A stretch of 36,277 nt of DNA from Rhodospirillales bacterium Ga0074136 (GTDB taxonomy: Bacteria > Pseudomonadota > Alphaproteobacteria > Acetobacterales > Acetobacteraceae): positions 1 to 36,277 of the forward strand of contig LNEW01000188.1 of NCBI GenBank assembly GCA_001464375.1. Reading direction: 5' to 3'. The notes below the pieces were generated by a model. The model searched no databases and was not told where the DNA came from. It saw only the letters and a list, made by a program, of their open reading frames with translations. Both the position numbers and the translations under genes were made by a program. This document shows, piece by piece, positions 24,981 through 33,506 of the stretch (position 1 is the first letter of the stretch; the number at the start of each line of letters is the position of its first letter).

Positions 24981-27365
24981 TCAGCCCAGCAGCGCCTCGG
25001 CGCAGGCATCCAGGATGGCGTCCGAATCGAGCCCGTATTCCCGGTACAGGTCAGGGATGTCCCCGGCCTGGCCGAAGCGGTCCACGCCCAGCGGCACCAC
25101 GCGCTGCCCGCGCACCGCGCCCATCCAGGCATGCGCCGCCGGGTGGCCGTCCAGCACCGTGACCAGCGCGGCATCGCGTGCCAGCGGCGCCAGCAGGCGC
25201 TCCACATGCGAGACCACGCGCGTGCCTGCGCGCGCCGCGCGGCGCGCCGCCAGCCATTCCGCATGCATCCGGTCGGGGCTGGTGATCGCCAGCAGCCCGG
25301 CATCCGGTTCCTCGCTGCGCAGTTCCTCGAAGGCGGCGACAGCCTCGGGGGCCAAGGCGCCCTGATAGGCGATGGCGATGCGCGCCCCCTGCCCCGGCGG
25401 CACCACCCAATGCCCGCCGGCGATCACCGAAGCGGGGTCCAGCGCGCGCGCCGGCTGCTCCAGCCCGCGCGTGGACAGCCGCAGCCACACCGCCGAGCCG
25501 TCCGGCTTCTGCATATGGTCGAAGGCATGGCGCAGCAGGATGGCGAGTTCATCCGCATGCGCCGGTTCGAAGGATGCAAGCCGGTCCGCCGCCATGCCGA
25601 TCAGCGGCGTGTTGACCGACTGGTGCTGCCCGCCCTCGGGTGCCAGCGTCAGGCCGGATGGCGTGGACACCAGCAGGAAGCGCGCATCCTGGTAGCAGGC
25701 ATAGATCAGCGCATCGAGGCCGCGATTGACGAAGGGGTCGTACACCGTGCCGATCGGCAGCAGCCGCGCGCCATACAGCCGGTCCGCCAGCCCCATGCCC
25801 GCCAGCAGCAGGAACAGGTTCTGCTCGGCGATGCCGAGCTCGATGTGCTGGCCCTCGGGCGACATGCCCCAGCGCTGCGCGGAGGCCAGCTTGGCATCGC
25901 GGAATACGTCGTTCTTCTTGTGCCGGTCGAAGATGCCGCGCCGGTTCACCCAGGGGCCGAGGTTGGTGGACACCGTCACATCAGGGCTGGTGGTGACGAT
26001 GCGCTTGGACAGGTCGGCATATTCGCCGTTGCCGCGCCCGATCTCGGCCAGGATGTCGCCGAAGGCGGCCTGGGTGGATTGGCGCCGCCCCTCGCCGACC
26101 TTGGGCGCGGTGAAGACGGCCGGGACATGGATGGTGGGCGAGGCCAGGCGACGCCCCTGCGGCGTCAACGGCTGCGCGAAGGGCACATCCGCCAGGAACT
26201 CCCGCAGTTCCGCCTCGGGGATGTCCAGGCCCTCGAACAAATCCCATTCATGGCCGGGGCGGATGCGCATCAACTCGCGGAAGCTGCCCATCTGCTCCTT
26301 GGTCATGAGCCCGGAGTGGTTGTCCTTGTGGCCGGCGAAGGGCAGGCCCATGCCCTTCACGGTATAGGCGATGAAGCAGGTCGGCTGGTCGCCCTCGGCA
26401 TCCTGGGCGCGGAAGGCGTCGGCCAGCGTCTCGATGTCGTGGCCGCCGAGGTTGTTCATCAGGGCCGCGAGTTCGTCATCGGTCAGCGGGTCGATGATGG
26501 CGCGGATGCCCGGGATACGGCCGAGTTCCGCCAGCACCGCCGCGCGCCAGGCGGCACCACCCTGGAAGGTCAGCGCGGCATAGAGGCTGTTGGGGCAGTC
26601 ATCGATCCAGCGGCGCAGGTGCTCGCCATCCGGGCGCGCGAAGGCGGCCTCCAGCTTGCGGCCGTATTTGATGGTGACGACATTCCAGCCCATGTCGCGG
26701 AACAGGCCCTCGATGCGGCCGAACAGCCGGTCGGGCACCACGGAATCGAGGCTCTGGCGGTTGTAGTCCACCACCCACCAGACGTTGCGGATGTCGTGCT
26801 TCCATCCCTCCAGCAGGGCCTCGTAGATGTTGCCCTCATCCAGTTCGGCGTCGCCCACCACCGCGACGTGGCGGCCGGCGGGCAGGCCTTCCGGTGCCAG
26901 GTTGTGCAGGTGGACATAGTCCTGCACCAGCGACCCGAAGGAGGCGAGCGCCACGCCAAGCCCGACCGACCCGGTGGAGAAATCCACCTCGGCCCCGTCC
27001 TTCACCCGCGACGGGTAGGGCTGGATGCCGCCGAAGGCGCGCAGCGTGGACAGCCTGTCGCGGTCCTGGCGCCCCAGCAGGTAGTTGATGGCATGGAAGA
27101 CCGGCCCGGCATGCGGCTTCACCGCCACCCGGTCGGCCGGCTTCAGGATGCCGAAATACAGCGCCGACAGGATCGACACCGACGACGCGCAGGACGCCTG
27201 GTGGCCGCCCACCTTCAGACCATCGCGGTTCGGGCGGATGTGGTTGGCGTGGTGGATCATCCAGGCCGACAGCCAGAGCAGCTTGCGTTCCAGCGCGTGC
27301 AGGATCTCGACCCGCCGCGCGGCGTCCGGCGTGTCGAGGCGCCGGCCCTTGCCCTGCACCGTCAT
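24981..27365 (-). CDS. Transketolase-like / homodimeric E1-type 2-oxoacid dehydrogenase
   Basis: Thiamine-diphosphate enzyme of 794 residues with transketolase N-, central pyrimidine-binding and C-terminal domains. The ThDP motif is GDAELDEGN at 171-179, ending at DYNRQ (200-204). The neighbouring SLDSVVPDRLFGRIEGLF and FRDMGWNVVTIKYG resemble AceE, the homodimeric pyruvate dehydrogenase E1, more than classical transketolase. HAGPVFHAINYLLGR and the catalytic-Glu region ELGIAEQNLF also fit. It is shorter than AceE (about 890). No E2 (lipoyl) or E3 gene is adjacent, so the acceptor complex is unknown. Related stand-alone proteins are often labelled transketolase. Oxidative decarboxylation of a 2-oxoacid is the best guess; true transketolase activity is a lesser option. 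Confidence 0.8.
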   Translation of the reverse strand: MTVQGKGRRLDTPDAARRVEILHALERKLLWLSAWMIHHANHIRPNRDGLKVGGHQASCASSVSILSALYFGILKPADRVAVKPHAGPVFHAINYLLGRQDRDRLSTLRAFGGIQPYPSRVKDGAEVDFSTGSVGLGVALASFGSLVQDYVHLHNLAPEGLPAGRHVAVVGDAELDEGNIYEALLEGWKHDIRNVWWVVDYNRQSLDSVVPDRLFGRIEGLFRDMGWNVVTIKYGRKLEAAFARPDGEHLRRWIDDCPNSLYAALTFQGGAAWRAAVLAELGRIPGIRAIIDPLTDDELAALMNNLGGHDIETLADAFRAQDAEGDQPTCFIAYTVKGMGLPFAGHKDNHSGLMTKEQMGSFRELMRIRPGHEWDLFEGLDIPEAELREFLADVPFAQPLTPQGRRLASPTIHVPAVFTAPKVGEGRRQSTQAAFGDILAEIGRGNGEYADLSKRIVTTSPDVTVSTNLGPWVNRRGIFDRHKKNDVFRDAKLASAQRWGMSPEGQHIELGIAEQNLFLLLAGMGLADRLYGARLLPIGTVYDPFVNRGLDALIYACYQDARFLLVSTPSGLTLAPEGGQHQSVNTPLIGMAADRLASFEPAHADELAILLRHAFDHMQKPDGSAVWLRLSTRGLEQPARALDPASVIAGGHWVVPPGQGARIAIAYQGALAPEAVAAFEELRSEEPDAGLLAITSPDRMHAEWLAARRAARAGTRVVSHVERLLAPLARDAALVTVLDGHPAAHAWMGAVRGQRVVPLGVDRFGQAGDIPDLYREYGLDSDAILDACAEALLG

Positions 27366-28053
27366 CCCAATCCTCCCCGCACGATCCGCGACGGAGTATG
27401 GGCGTTCGCCCCGGCCGCGAGAAGGCCGGCGGCCCTCAGCCGAGGCTGCGGCGGAGCGGGAAGGCGACCGGGTCGCCGCCGCGGCGCGGCCTGGCCTGGC
27501 GCGCGAGCGCCGTCACCAGCAGCGCGGGCGCGGCCGCCAGGACCAGATTGCGCGAGTGGCACCATGGCCGTGTATCCTCTCGGTGCCCCGTTCTGCAGCA
27601 GCCGGGCGCGCCGCCGCCGTGTCCGGGATCACCAGCCCGCCTGCCGCAGCGCAGCAAGGTCCACGGCCTGAAACCCCACCCGCCGGGTTTCGACCTGCAC
27701 GGGACCGACGGGGACAGTGCGCGGCGGGGCGCTTCGGCCTCGACGCGCATGTCGGGAACATCATGGATGTGCTGCGCGCCATCGTCGCGGGCGCGCATGT
27801 CGCCGGCGGTCGCGGCGCCGGTAGCCGGCGCACGAGGACCGCGTCCGGCGCGCCCGCACGGCATGGTTCCGATGACCAGGCCGATCGACCCGCGGATCCT
27901 TACGTGAAGCCGATCGTCTGATGCGGGCGCGACGTGATCGCGACCGGGGCCTGGAGCGCGCCCGGCGCGGGCGGCACGGTGATCCTGGGCTGATCCAGCG
28001 CAGCGCCTTCCTGCGGGCGCTCCCGGATCGCGCAGGCTGGCGCCTGCGCGGCC
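27366..28053. other. 688-base stretch with no intact gene; possible gene remnants
   Basis: No frame here has convincing protein character over its length. Two fragments look protein-like: plus strand about 27740-27800 (FGLDAHVGNIMDVLRAIVAG) and plus strand 27925-27990 (GRDVIATGAWSAPGAGGTVI, then a stop). The second resembles the C-terminal GDVIATG segment of the fumarylacetoacetate hydrolase/hydratase family, but in a different frame and with stops between. On the minus strand a hydrophobic stretch ending at 27436 (NLVLAAAPALLVTALARQ) could be a membrane remnant. The segment reads as decayed coding DNA. Confidence 0.45.
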
Positions 28054-29479
28054 TCAGCCCTTCGCGAGCCGCTTCAGCCCCGTCGAGACGGCGCGCCTGC
28101 CTTCCCCGACATAGCCTTCGTGGTTCTCCTCGATGCGCTCGGGGTCATAGAGGTAGTTCACCATCAGCCCGAGCGCCTGCGCGCCAGTTCAGCCGTTCGA
28201 TCCGCGCGCCGTTGGACAGGTGGAAATGCGCGACCGGATCGCGCGCGCGGCCGGCGCGGCCGGGCGCATCCTCCTTCGCCAAGTAGCGGGCGCACAGGCG
28301 GATCAGCAGCGGTTCCAGCACCTTTGCGGCCGCCTCCTCGCGCGACCAGCCGCGCCGCGCGATCAGCCGCTGCAGCGCCGCGGTCGCGTCATCCGATCGC
28401 GGCGCGGCGGGATCGGGCGCCGCAATGCCCTCGGGCGCGGGCAGCGCCAGGGACGGCGGCGAGGCGGCGAGCAAGGCCTTGCGTTCCTCCTCGCTCAGCG
28501 GCAGCGCGCCGCCTGCCAGCGCGCCATCGAGCCAACGGCGGAAGCCCGGGATCGGCGACAGCGTGCAGAAGGCCTTGAGATTGCGGAATTCGTCCGAGAG
28601 CAGCCCGACCACGCGCTTGATCAGGAAATTGCCAAAGGAGATCCCATCGAGGCCGCGCTGGCAGTTGTTGATGGAATAGAACACTGCCGTGTCGGCAACG
28701 CGCGGATCGAGGACCGGCGCCTTCTCGTCCAGCAGGCGCTGCACGCTGTCCGAGATGCCCTGGACCAGCGCGACCTCGACGAAGATGAGCGGTTCCTCCG
28801 GCATGCGCGGATGGAAGAAGGCATAGCAGCGGCGGTCGGATTCCAGCCGGTTGCGCAAATCCCGCCACGACCGGATGCGGTGCACGGCCTCGTACTGCAC
28901 CAGCTTCTCCAGGATGATGGCGGGTGAGCGCCAGTCGATCCGGCGCAACTCCAGGAACCCGACATCGAACCAGGCGGCGAGCAATCCCTTGAGGTCGGTC
29001 TCGAGCGCCTGGAGCAGTTTGTCGCCATCCATGCGCTCCAGCAGGTCGGCGCGCATATCCACCAGGAACTTCACCCCGTCCGGGATGGCGGCGAAGGCGG
29101 TCAGCAGGCGGATGCGGGGCGGCTCCAGGGCGCGGCGCAGCCGGGCGGTGGCGACGGCGCGCTCGGCGGCATCGGCGGCGGCGGCCACCTTCTCCATGGC
29201 GCGGGCCACCGCCTCGGCATCGGAATCGAAGGACGCGAGCGCGCGCAGGAAGTCGGTGCGCCCGCCGGCGTCCAGCGTGCGGTAGGCTTCCGCCAGACCG
29301 GCTGCGCGGTTGCGGGCGGAGACCTCGCCCCCGCGCGCTTCCAGGCAGGCAGCGAGGCGGGCGGCGAGGTCGGGGTCCGGCTCGCTCACGCCGACCGCGG
29401 CAGCCATGTCCCGCCAGAGGGTGGACATGCGCCTCATGGCCCTGTCGAGCAAGCCGGCCTGCACGGCGACGTCGGACAT
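28054..29479 (-). pseudogene. mcd: Malonyl-CoA decarboxylase, frameshifted near the C-terminus
   Basis: Converts malonyl-CoA to acetyl-CoA and CO2. The reading frame from 29479 shows the family's helical N-domain and then catalytic-domain blocks: RRCYAFFHPRMPEEPLIFVEVAL (key HPxMPxEPLIFVE), SINNCQRGLDGISFGN, FCTLSPIPGFRRWL and VAHFHLSNGARIERLNW. That frame then stops early at 28145 after an unrelated tail. The expected ending GLMVNYLYDPERIEENHEGY...RLAKG is present in another frame and stops at 28054. By comparison with the family about 26 bases are missing just after LNW. The residual protein would lack the conserved MVNYLYD helix, so activity is doubtful. Deletion or assembly error are both possible. 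Confidence 0.85.
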
Positions 29480-29554
29480 GCCTTACCCCTTCCCGTCGGG
29501 GTTGAAATCTAACGACACATTCCGTGAAGCGCCAGGATTGTATGCCCGGCACGA

Positions 29555-29586
29555 CAAGGCCGCGCACCATGGGGTGCGCGGCCTTG
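29555..29586 (-). terminator. Strong hairpin after the unknown small gene
   Basis: CAAGGCCGCGCACC (29555-29568) pairs perfectly with GGTGCGCGGCCTTG (29573-29586) across a four-base loop. It begins 45 bases beyond the stop of the 29632-30021 gene and 75 before the malonyl-CoA decarboxylase start. No T-run follows, so it is probably a Rho-assisted end or message stabiliser. Confidence 0.6.
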
Positions 29587-29631
29587 CGAGAAGGATAAGG
29601 ATAAGGACGTCCGCCGCGTGGCGGGCGCCGT

Positions 29632-30021
29632 TCAGGCCTTGCCGATCCCGAGCAGGGCGGCGCGCACGGAGGAGACGACGCCGGCCGGTTCCTCCATCCC
29701 GATCGTGCCGTTGGCGTAGGCGGAGCCGCCCGCTGCGCGGGCAACATCCATCACGGCCGGTTCGGCGCCGCCGCCGTTCGGGCCCGGCATCGGGATGGGG
29801 ACGCTGGTGGGCAGCGGCGGGGCCAGCTGAATCACCGGCGCCGTGCTGCGTTCGGCTTCCGGTGCACCGGCGCCGAGGCTCACGGAGACCGACGGTTGCG
29901 CGTCGTACAGCGTGAGCAACTTGTGGATGCCTTCGAGCCTTTGGAACGGCTTGGAGGCGCGAAGTTCCGCGATGATGGAGCGCTCCTCGCTGTGAAGGGC
30001 GGTGACGAGAGTGCTGCTCAT
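29632..30021 (-). CDS. Unknown small protein with Pro-rich linker
   Basis: I do not recognise this 129-residue protein. Residues 1-43 are strongly helical and charged (SEERSIIAELRASKPFQRLEGIHKLL in outline: EERxIxxELRxSxxFxRLEGI), which could be a small helical or winged-helix-like module. Residues about 60-90 are Pro- and Gly-rich (LAPPLPTSVPIPMPGP). The last 20 form a short helix (VSSVRAALLGIG). There is no signal peptide or membrane span. The gene stands alone, has its own promoter with two inverted repeats in an AT-rich region, and ends before a strong hairpin. This elaborate control suggests a real regulated gene. Function unknown. Confidence 0.75.
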   Translation of the reverse strand: MSSTLVTALHSEERSIIAELRASKPFQRLEGIHKLLTLYDAQPSVSVSLGAGAPEAERSTAPVIQLAPPLPTSVPIPMPGPNGGGAEPAVMDVARAAGGSAYANGTIGMEEPAGVVSSVRAALLGIGKA

Positions 30022-30026
30022 GGATC

Positions 30027-30046
30027 CCCCAGGGTTTTCCCTGGGG
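30027..30046 (-). promoter_or_regulatory. Perfect inverted repeat at transcription/translation start of the unknown gene
   Basis: CCCCAGGGAAAACCCTGGGG (minus strand) has 8-base arms and an AAAA centre. It starts next to the -10 box and ends five bases before the ATG at 30021, with the only purine-rich ribosome-site candidate (GGGGG) in its second arm. It may be a repressor operator at +1, or an RNA hairpin that hides the ribosome site. Confidence 0.7.
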
Positions 30047-30048
30047 TT

Positions 30049-30078
30049 AATCTATCGTGAGAGATTCCCCCTTTTCAA
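30049..30078 (-). promoter_or_regulatory. Sigma-70-type promoter of the unknown gene
   Basis: On the minus strand TTGAAA (30073-30078; five of six matches to TTGACA), an 18-base spacer, and TAGATT (30049-30054; four of six to TATAAT). The start site would fall near 30042, inside the adjacent 20-base inverted repeat. Confidence 0.6.
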
Positions 30079-30100
30079 CACATTAATCGGTGATTGTGTT
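30077..30100. promoter_or_regulatory. Interrupted dyad overlapping the -35 box
   Basis: AACAC (30077-30081) faces GTGTT (30096-30100), and an inner AATC (30085-30088) faces GATT (30092-30095). The outer arm touches the TTGAAA box. A further dyad, ATCTTGT (30120-30126) / ACAAGAT (30147-30153), lies upstream. These are candidate regulator sites in a 256-base, clearly AT-richer gap. Confidence 0.5.
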
Positions 30101-30277
30101 AAAATTGAAATTCCACATCATCTTGTGGATACAGCCTTGGCGTTCAACAAGATATGGTTCGCGCTATGGTAGTTTCGTGGCCCCGGACCCGTCGCGTAAC
30201 ACGGAAAGTTGAGACCGAACCTCACCCGCGAGCGGGGATTTCATGTGCCGCCTGCAGAGTTCCATTTTAACTTATTG

Positions 30278-31777
30278 TTATTGCGCTATTTCATAGCGAG
30301 CAGAATGCGACCGGCCGCACCGGATGCAGGACTTTTCCAAGCCGCCGCCCCCATCATCCGCCTCGGACACCAATCGCACCCGCGCCATCGCGGCCGGGAT
30401 CCGCGACGCGAGATCCTCCGCCAGCAGCCCTTCGCCACACGCGAAGCCTGCCTCCCCGTGCAACCAGGCCGCGGCGCCGGCCGCCGCGAAGGGCGCGACC
30501 CCCGCCGCCAGCAGTGCGGCGACCAGCCCAGCCAGGACATCGCCCGTGCCGCCGGTTGCCAGCCAGGGCGGCGCATGGTCGTTGATCGCCGCCCGTCCGT
30601 CAGGGGCGGCGATCACGGTGTCCGGCCCTTTCAGCATGACAACCGCGCCGCTCAGCGCCGCCGCGCCGCGCACCGCCGCCAGGCGGTCGCCGCCGATCGG
30701 GCCGAAGATCCTGGCGAATTCCCCCTCATGCGGCGTGAGCACCGCACAGCCGGCCAGCCCGGCGGCGTCGCCTGCCGCCGCGCCGAGCGCCCCGGCATCG
30801 GCCACCACCGCGCGGCCCGCCAGCGTGGCCGGTTCGGCCGGCAGGCCGGGGCCGACCACCCAGGTGCCGCGGCGCGGGTCCGCCAGCAATTCATCCAGCG
30901 GTGCCTCGGTCACGATCACCCCTGGCGCCCCGCCGCGCAGCACGTCGGCGGCCTGGCGGTCGGGGGCGGCGATCGTCAGCAGCCCCGCCCCGCCCCGCCG
31001 TGCGCCCTCCGCCGCCAGCCGGGCCGCGCCGGTCATGCCCGCGCCGGCGGCCACCGTCACGTGCCCGCGGGTGTACTTGTGCGCAGCCACCTCCAGCGGC
31101 GGCAGGGGCCACAGCCCGGGCAGGTTGTGTGCGCAGCGCGGCGCCACCTGCGCCAGCACGCCGTCCGGCAGTCCGATATCGGCCAGCACCAACTTGCCGC
31201 ACAGGAGCCGGCCGGGCAGCAGCAGGTGGCCGGGCTTGCGGCGGAAGAAGGTCACGCTCAGCGCGGCCTGCGGGGCGTAGCCCAGCACCTGCCCGGTCGC
31301 GCCATCGACGCCCGATGGCATGTCCACCGCCAGGACCGGGCCGCCCGCCGCTGCGAGGGTATCGGCGACCAGGCCATCGACCGGGCGCGTGAGGCCAGCG
31401 CCGAACACCGCGTCGATCACCAGGCTGGCGCGCGCGGCTTCCTCCGGCGCGAAGGGGAGCAGCGGGCCCCGCCAGCGCGCGGCGGCCTGCGCGGCGGCGC
31501 TGCCCGCGCGCGGCGGCGCCAAGGCGGCCACCGCCACCGGCCAGCCGGCGTGCTCCAGCATCCGCGCTGCCACGTAGCCATCGCCGCCATTGTTGCCCGG
31601 CCCCGCCAGCACCAGCGTACGGACCGGCCGGAAACGCCGCATCGCCGCGCGCGCCACGGCGCGGCCCGCCGCCTCCATCAGCCGTTCCACCGGTATGCCC
31701 GCGGCGAGGGCGAGCGCGTCGGCGCGCGCCATCTCATCCGGCGTCAGGATCTCAAGGGGCCTTGTCGCGCGGAGCAT
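30278..31777 (-). CDS. nnrED: Bifunctional NAD(P)HX epimerase / ADP-dependent dehydratase
   Basis: Repairs hydrated NAD(P)H: the N-terminal YjeF_N domain epimerises R- and S-NAD(P)HX, and the C-terminal ribokinase-like domain dehydrates S-NAD(P)HX with ADP. It has 499 residues. Visible are GPGNNGGDG at 59-67 (YjeF_N), DMPSGVDG at 152-159, KYTRGHV at 234-240 and GGTGDVLAG at 409-417 (dehydratase signature). The ATG at 31777 has AAGGA ten bases upstream; an ATG at 31795 is an alternative. The last 30 residues or so (after RVRLVSEADD) run past the usual end into AT-rich DNA and include a CIRC pair, an atypical tail. It is divergent from the sulfite dehydrogenase genes with only 50 bases between. 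Confidence 0.94.
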   Translation of the reverse strand: MLRATRPLEILTPDEMARADALALAAGIPVERLMEAAGRAVARAAMRRFRPVRTLVLAGPGNNGGDGYVAARMLEHAGWPVAVAALAPPRAGSAAAQAAARWRGPLLPFAPEEAARASLVIDAVFGAGLTRPVDGLVADTLAAAGGPVLAVDMPSGVDGATGQVLGYAPQAALSVTFFRRKPGHLLLPGRLLCGKLVLADIGLPDGVLAQVAPRCAHNLPGLWPLPPLEVAAHKYTRGHVTVAAGAGMTGAARLAAEGARRGGAGLLTIAAPDRQAADVLRGGAPGVIVTEAPLDELLADPRRGTWVVGPGLPAEPATLAGRAVVADAGALGAAAGDAAGLAGCAVLTPHEGEFARIFGPIGGDRLAAVRGAAALSGAVVMLKGPDTVIAAPDGRAAINDHAPPWLATGGTGDVLAGLVAALLAAGVAPFAAAGAAAWLHGEAGFACGEGLLAEDLASRIPAAMARVRLVSEADDGGGGLEKSCIRCGRSHSARYEIAQ

Positions 31778-31827
31778 GGATACGACATCCTTCATGCACA
31801 ACTTCGCAATCAAAAAAGGAGGAACCG

Positions 31828-33129
31828 ATGCCGGGATACAAGAGGACCGAACGCTCGGTCGCGGAACTCTACCGCGACGACCCCGAGCGCGCCGATGCGC
31901 TGGTCTGGGGACGGCGAGACACGCTGAAGGGTGCCGGGCTGGCCGCCATGGGCGTGGCGCTGGGCAGCGCCATTCCCTTCGCGCGGCATTTGCCCTCCGG
32001 GATGCTGCCGGCGGCCCTGGCCCAGGGGACGGCGCCGCAATTCCTGCAGATGGAGGGCAAGGCACGCCTCATCCTCCAGGGCGAGCGCCCATTGAATGCC
32101 GAGACGCCGGAGGCGCTGCTCGACGACGACGTGACCCCGGCCGACAAGTTCTTCATCCGCAACAACGGCTCCGTGCCCGAACCGGCGGGCGACCCGCGCG
32201 CCTGGAAGATCACGGTCGATGGCGAGGTGAATACGCCGCTCGAACTCACGCTCGGCGATCTCGAAGCCCGCTTTCCGCTGGTGACGGCGCGGTTGCAGAT
32301 GGAATGCGGCGGCAATGGCCGCGCCGGCTTCTCACCGCAGGCGGCGGGCAACCAGTGGGGCAATGGCGCCATCTCGAACGCCGAATGGACCGGCGTGCGG
32401 CTGCGCGACGTGCTGCGCGCGGCGGGACTCAAGGAGGGCGCGAAGTTCACCGGCCATCACGGTGCCGACACGCATCTCTCGGCGCAGGGCCCGGCGATCA
32501 GCCGCGGCATGCGCATCGACAAGGCGATGGAGGAGGACACCCTCATCGCCATCCGCATGAACGGGCAGCCCATCCCGCAGATGCATGGCGCGCCGGCGCG
32601 GCTGCTGGTGCCGGGCTGGCCGGGCTCGCTCAGCCAGAAATGGTTCACCCGGATCGAGCTGAAGGCCACGCCGCATACCGGGCGTGGCATGGGCGGCACG
32701 TCGTATCGCATGCCGGTGCGCCCGATCGTGCCCGGCAGCCGCAACAACGGTGCCGATTTCGCGGACATGGAGAGCATGCCGGTGCGCTCCGTGCTGACCA
32801 GCCACGCGCATGGGGCGCGCCTGCCGGCGGGCACCCGCGCACTGGACATCCGCGGCCAGGCCTGGGCGGGCGACCTGAGCGTGCGCGCGGTCGATGTCTC
32901 GGTGGATTTCGGCCAGTCCTGGCAGGCCATGGCCGTGGCCGCGCCGCCCAACCGCCATGCCTGGCAACGCTGGAGCGGACGCGTCGCCTTCCCCTCCGAC
33001 GGGTACTTCGAGATCTGGTACCGCGCGACGGACAGCAATGGCCGGATGCAGCCGCATGCCGCGGCCAACTGGAATCCGCAGGGCTATGGCGCCAATCCGA
33101 TCAGCCGCGCCGCAGTGCTGGTCGGCTGA
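31828..33129 (+). CDS. sorA: Sulfite-oxidase-family molybdoenzyme (SorA-like)
   Basis: Periplasmic molybdopterin enzyme, 433 residues, expected to oxidise sulfite (or a related sulfur compound) to sulfate. A twin-arginine signal is clear: GRRDTLKGAGLAAMG with Arg29-Arg30, as needed for export of a folded Mo protein. The Mo ligand is Cys160 in MECGGNGRAGF. ISNAEWTGVRLRDVL and the PARLLVPGWPG block mark the Mo-cofactor domain, and the C-terminal dimerisation domain (VDVSVDFGQSWQ, GYFEIWYRATDSNG) completes the family order. AAAGGAGG lies five bases before the ATG. It overlaps the downstream cytochrome gene (TGATG), the usual SorAB pairing. SoxC-like sulfane dehydrogenase is an alternative. Confidence 0.9.
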   Translation: MPGYKRTERSVAELYRDDPERADALVWGRRDTLKGAGLAAMGVALGSAIPFARHLPSGMLPAALAQGTAPQFLQMEGKARLILQGERPLNAETPEALLDDDVTPADKFFIRNNGSVPEPAGDPRAWKITVDGEVNTPLELTLGDLEARFPLVTARLQMECGGNGRAGFSPQAAGNQWGNGAISNAEWTGVRLRDVLRAAGLKEGAKFTGHHGADTHLSAQGPAISRGMRIDKAMEEDTLIAIRMNGQPIPQMHGAPARLLVPGWPGSLSQKWFTRIELKATPHTGRGMGGTSYRMPVRPIVPGSRNNGADFADMESMPVRSVLTSHAHGARLPAGTRALDIRGQAWAGDLSVRAVDVSVDFGQSWQAMAVAAPPNRHAWQRWSGRVAFPSDGYFEIWYRATDSNGRMQPHAAANWNPQGYGANPISRAAVLVG

Positions 33130-33506
33130 TGCGGACATGGACCATGCTGGCGGTGGGCGCGCTGCTCACCGCCACGGTGGCGCTGGCCCAGGACCCCGAC
33201 CTGGCGCGCCGCCAGGCCGAGGCCGCCGCCGAGATCGCCGCGCGCGCCGAGGAAGAAACCGTGCTGGCCGAGGGCGAGGGTCGCTCCGAAACCTTCGCCT
33301 ACTGCACCGCCTGCCACAACACCGCGCTGATCCGCCGCAGCGCCTTCACGCGCGACCGCTGGGACGACCTGATGGACTGGATGGTCGAGAAGCACGGCAT
33401 GAACCCCATCGACGGCGAATTCCGCACGACCATCGTGGACTACCTGGCGCAGCACTACGGGCCGCGGGCACGCGGGCCGCGGGGGGGTAATCCGTTCCTG
33501 GACTGA
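33129..33506 (+). CDS. sorB: Monohaem cytochrome c subunit (SorB-like)
   Basis: Small periplasmic cytochrome c of 125 residues, the likely electron acceptor of the adjacent molybdoenzyme. A Sec signal (MRTWTMLAVGALLTATVALA) is followed by an Ala/Glu-rich helix and one haem site CTACH at 59-63. Candidate axial Met residues lie after it (DDLMDWMVEKHGM). The C-terminus is Gly/Arg-rich. The ATG overlaps the sorA stop. Similarity to SorB is inferred from position, size and the single haem. Confidence 0.9.
   Translation: MRTWTMLAVGALLTATVALAQDPDLARRQAEAAAEIAARAEEETVLAEGEGRSETFAYCTACHNTALIRRSAFTRDRWDDLMDWMVEKHGMNPIDGEFRTTIVDYLAQHYGPRARGPRGGNPFLD

Noticed and set aside
24828-27671. Plus-strand open frame of 947 codons
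   Set aside because: It lies antisense to the E1/transketolase-like gene; its composition (Arg, Gly, His, Gln rich) is the usual shadow in GC-rich DNA and shows no family motifs.
30154-30270. 38-codon plus-strand frame in the AT-rich gap
   Set aside because: No ribosome site, no recognisable motif, and it overlaps candidate control dyads; chance is more likely.
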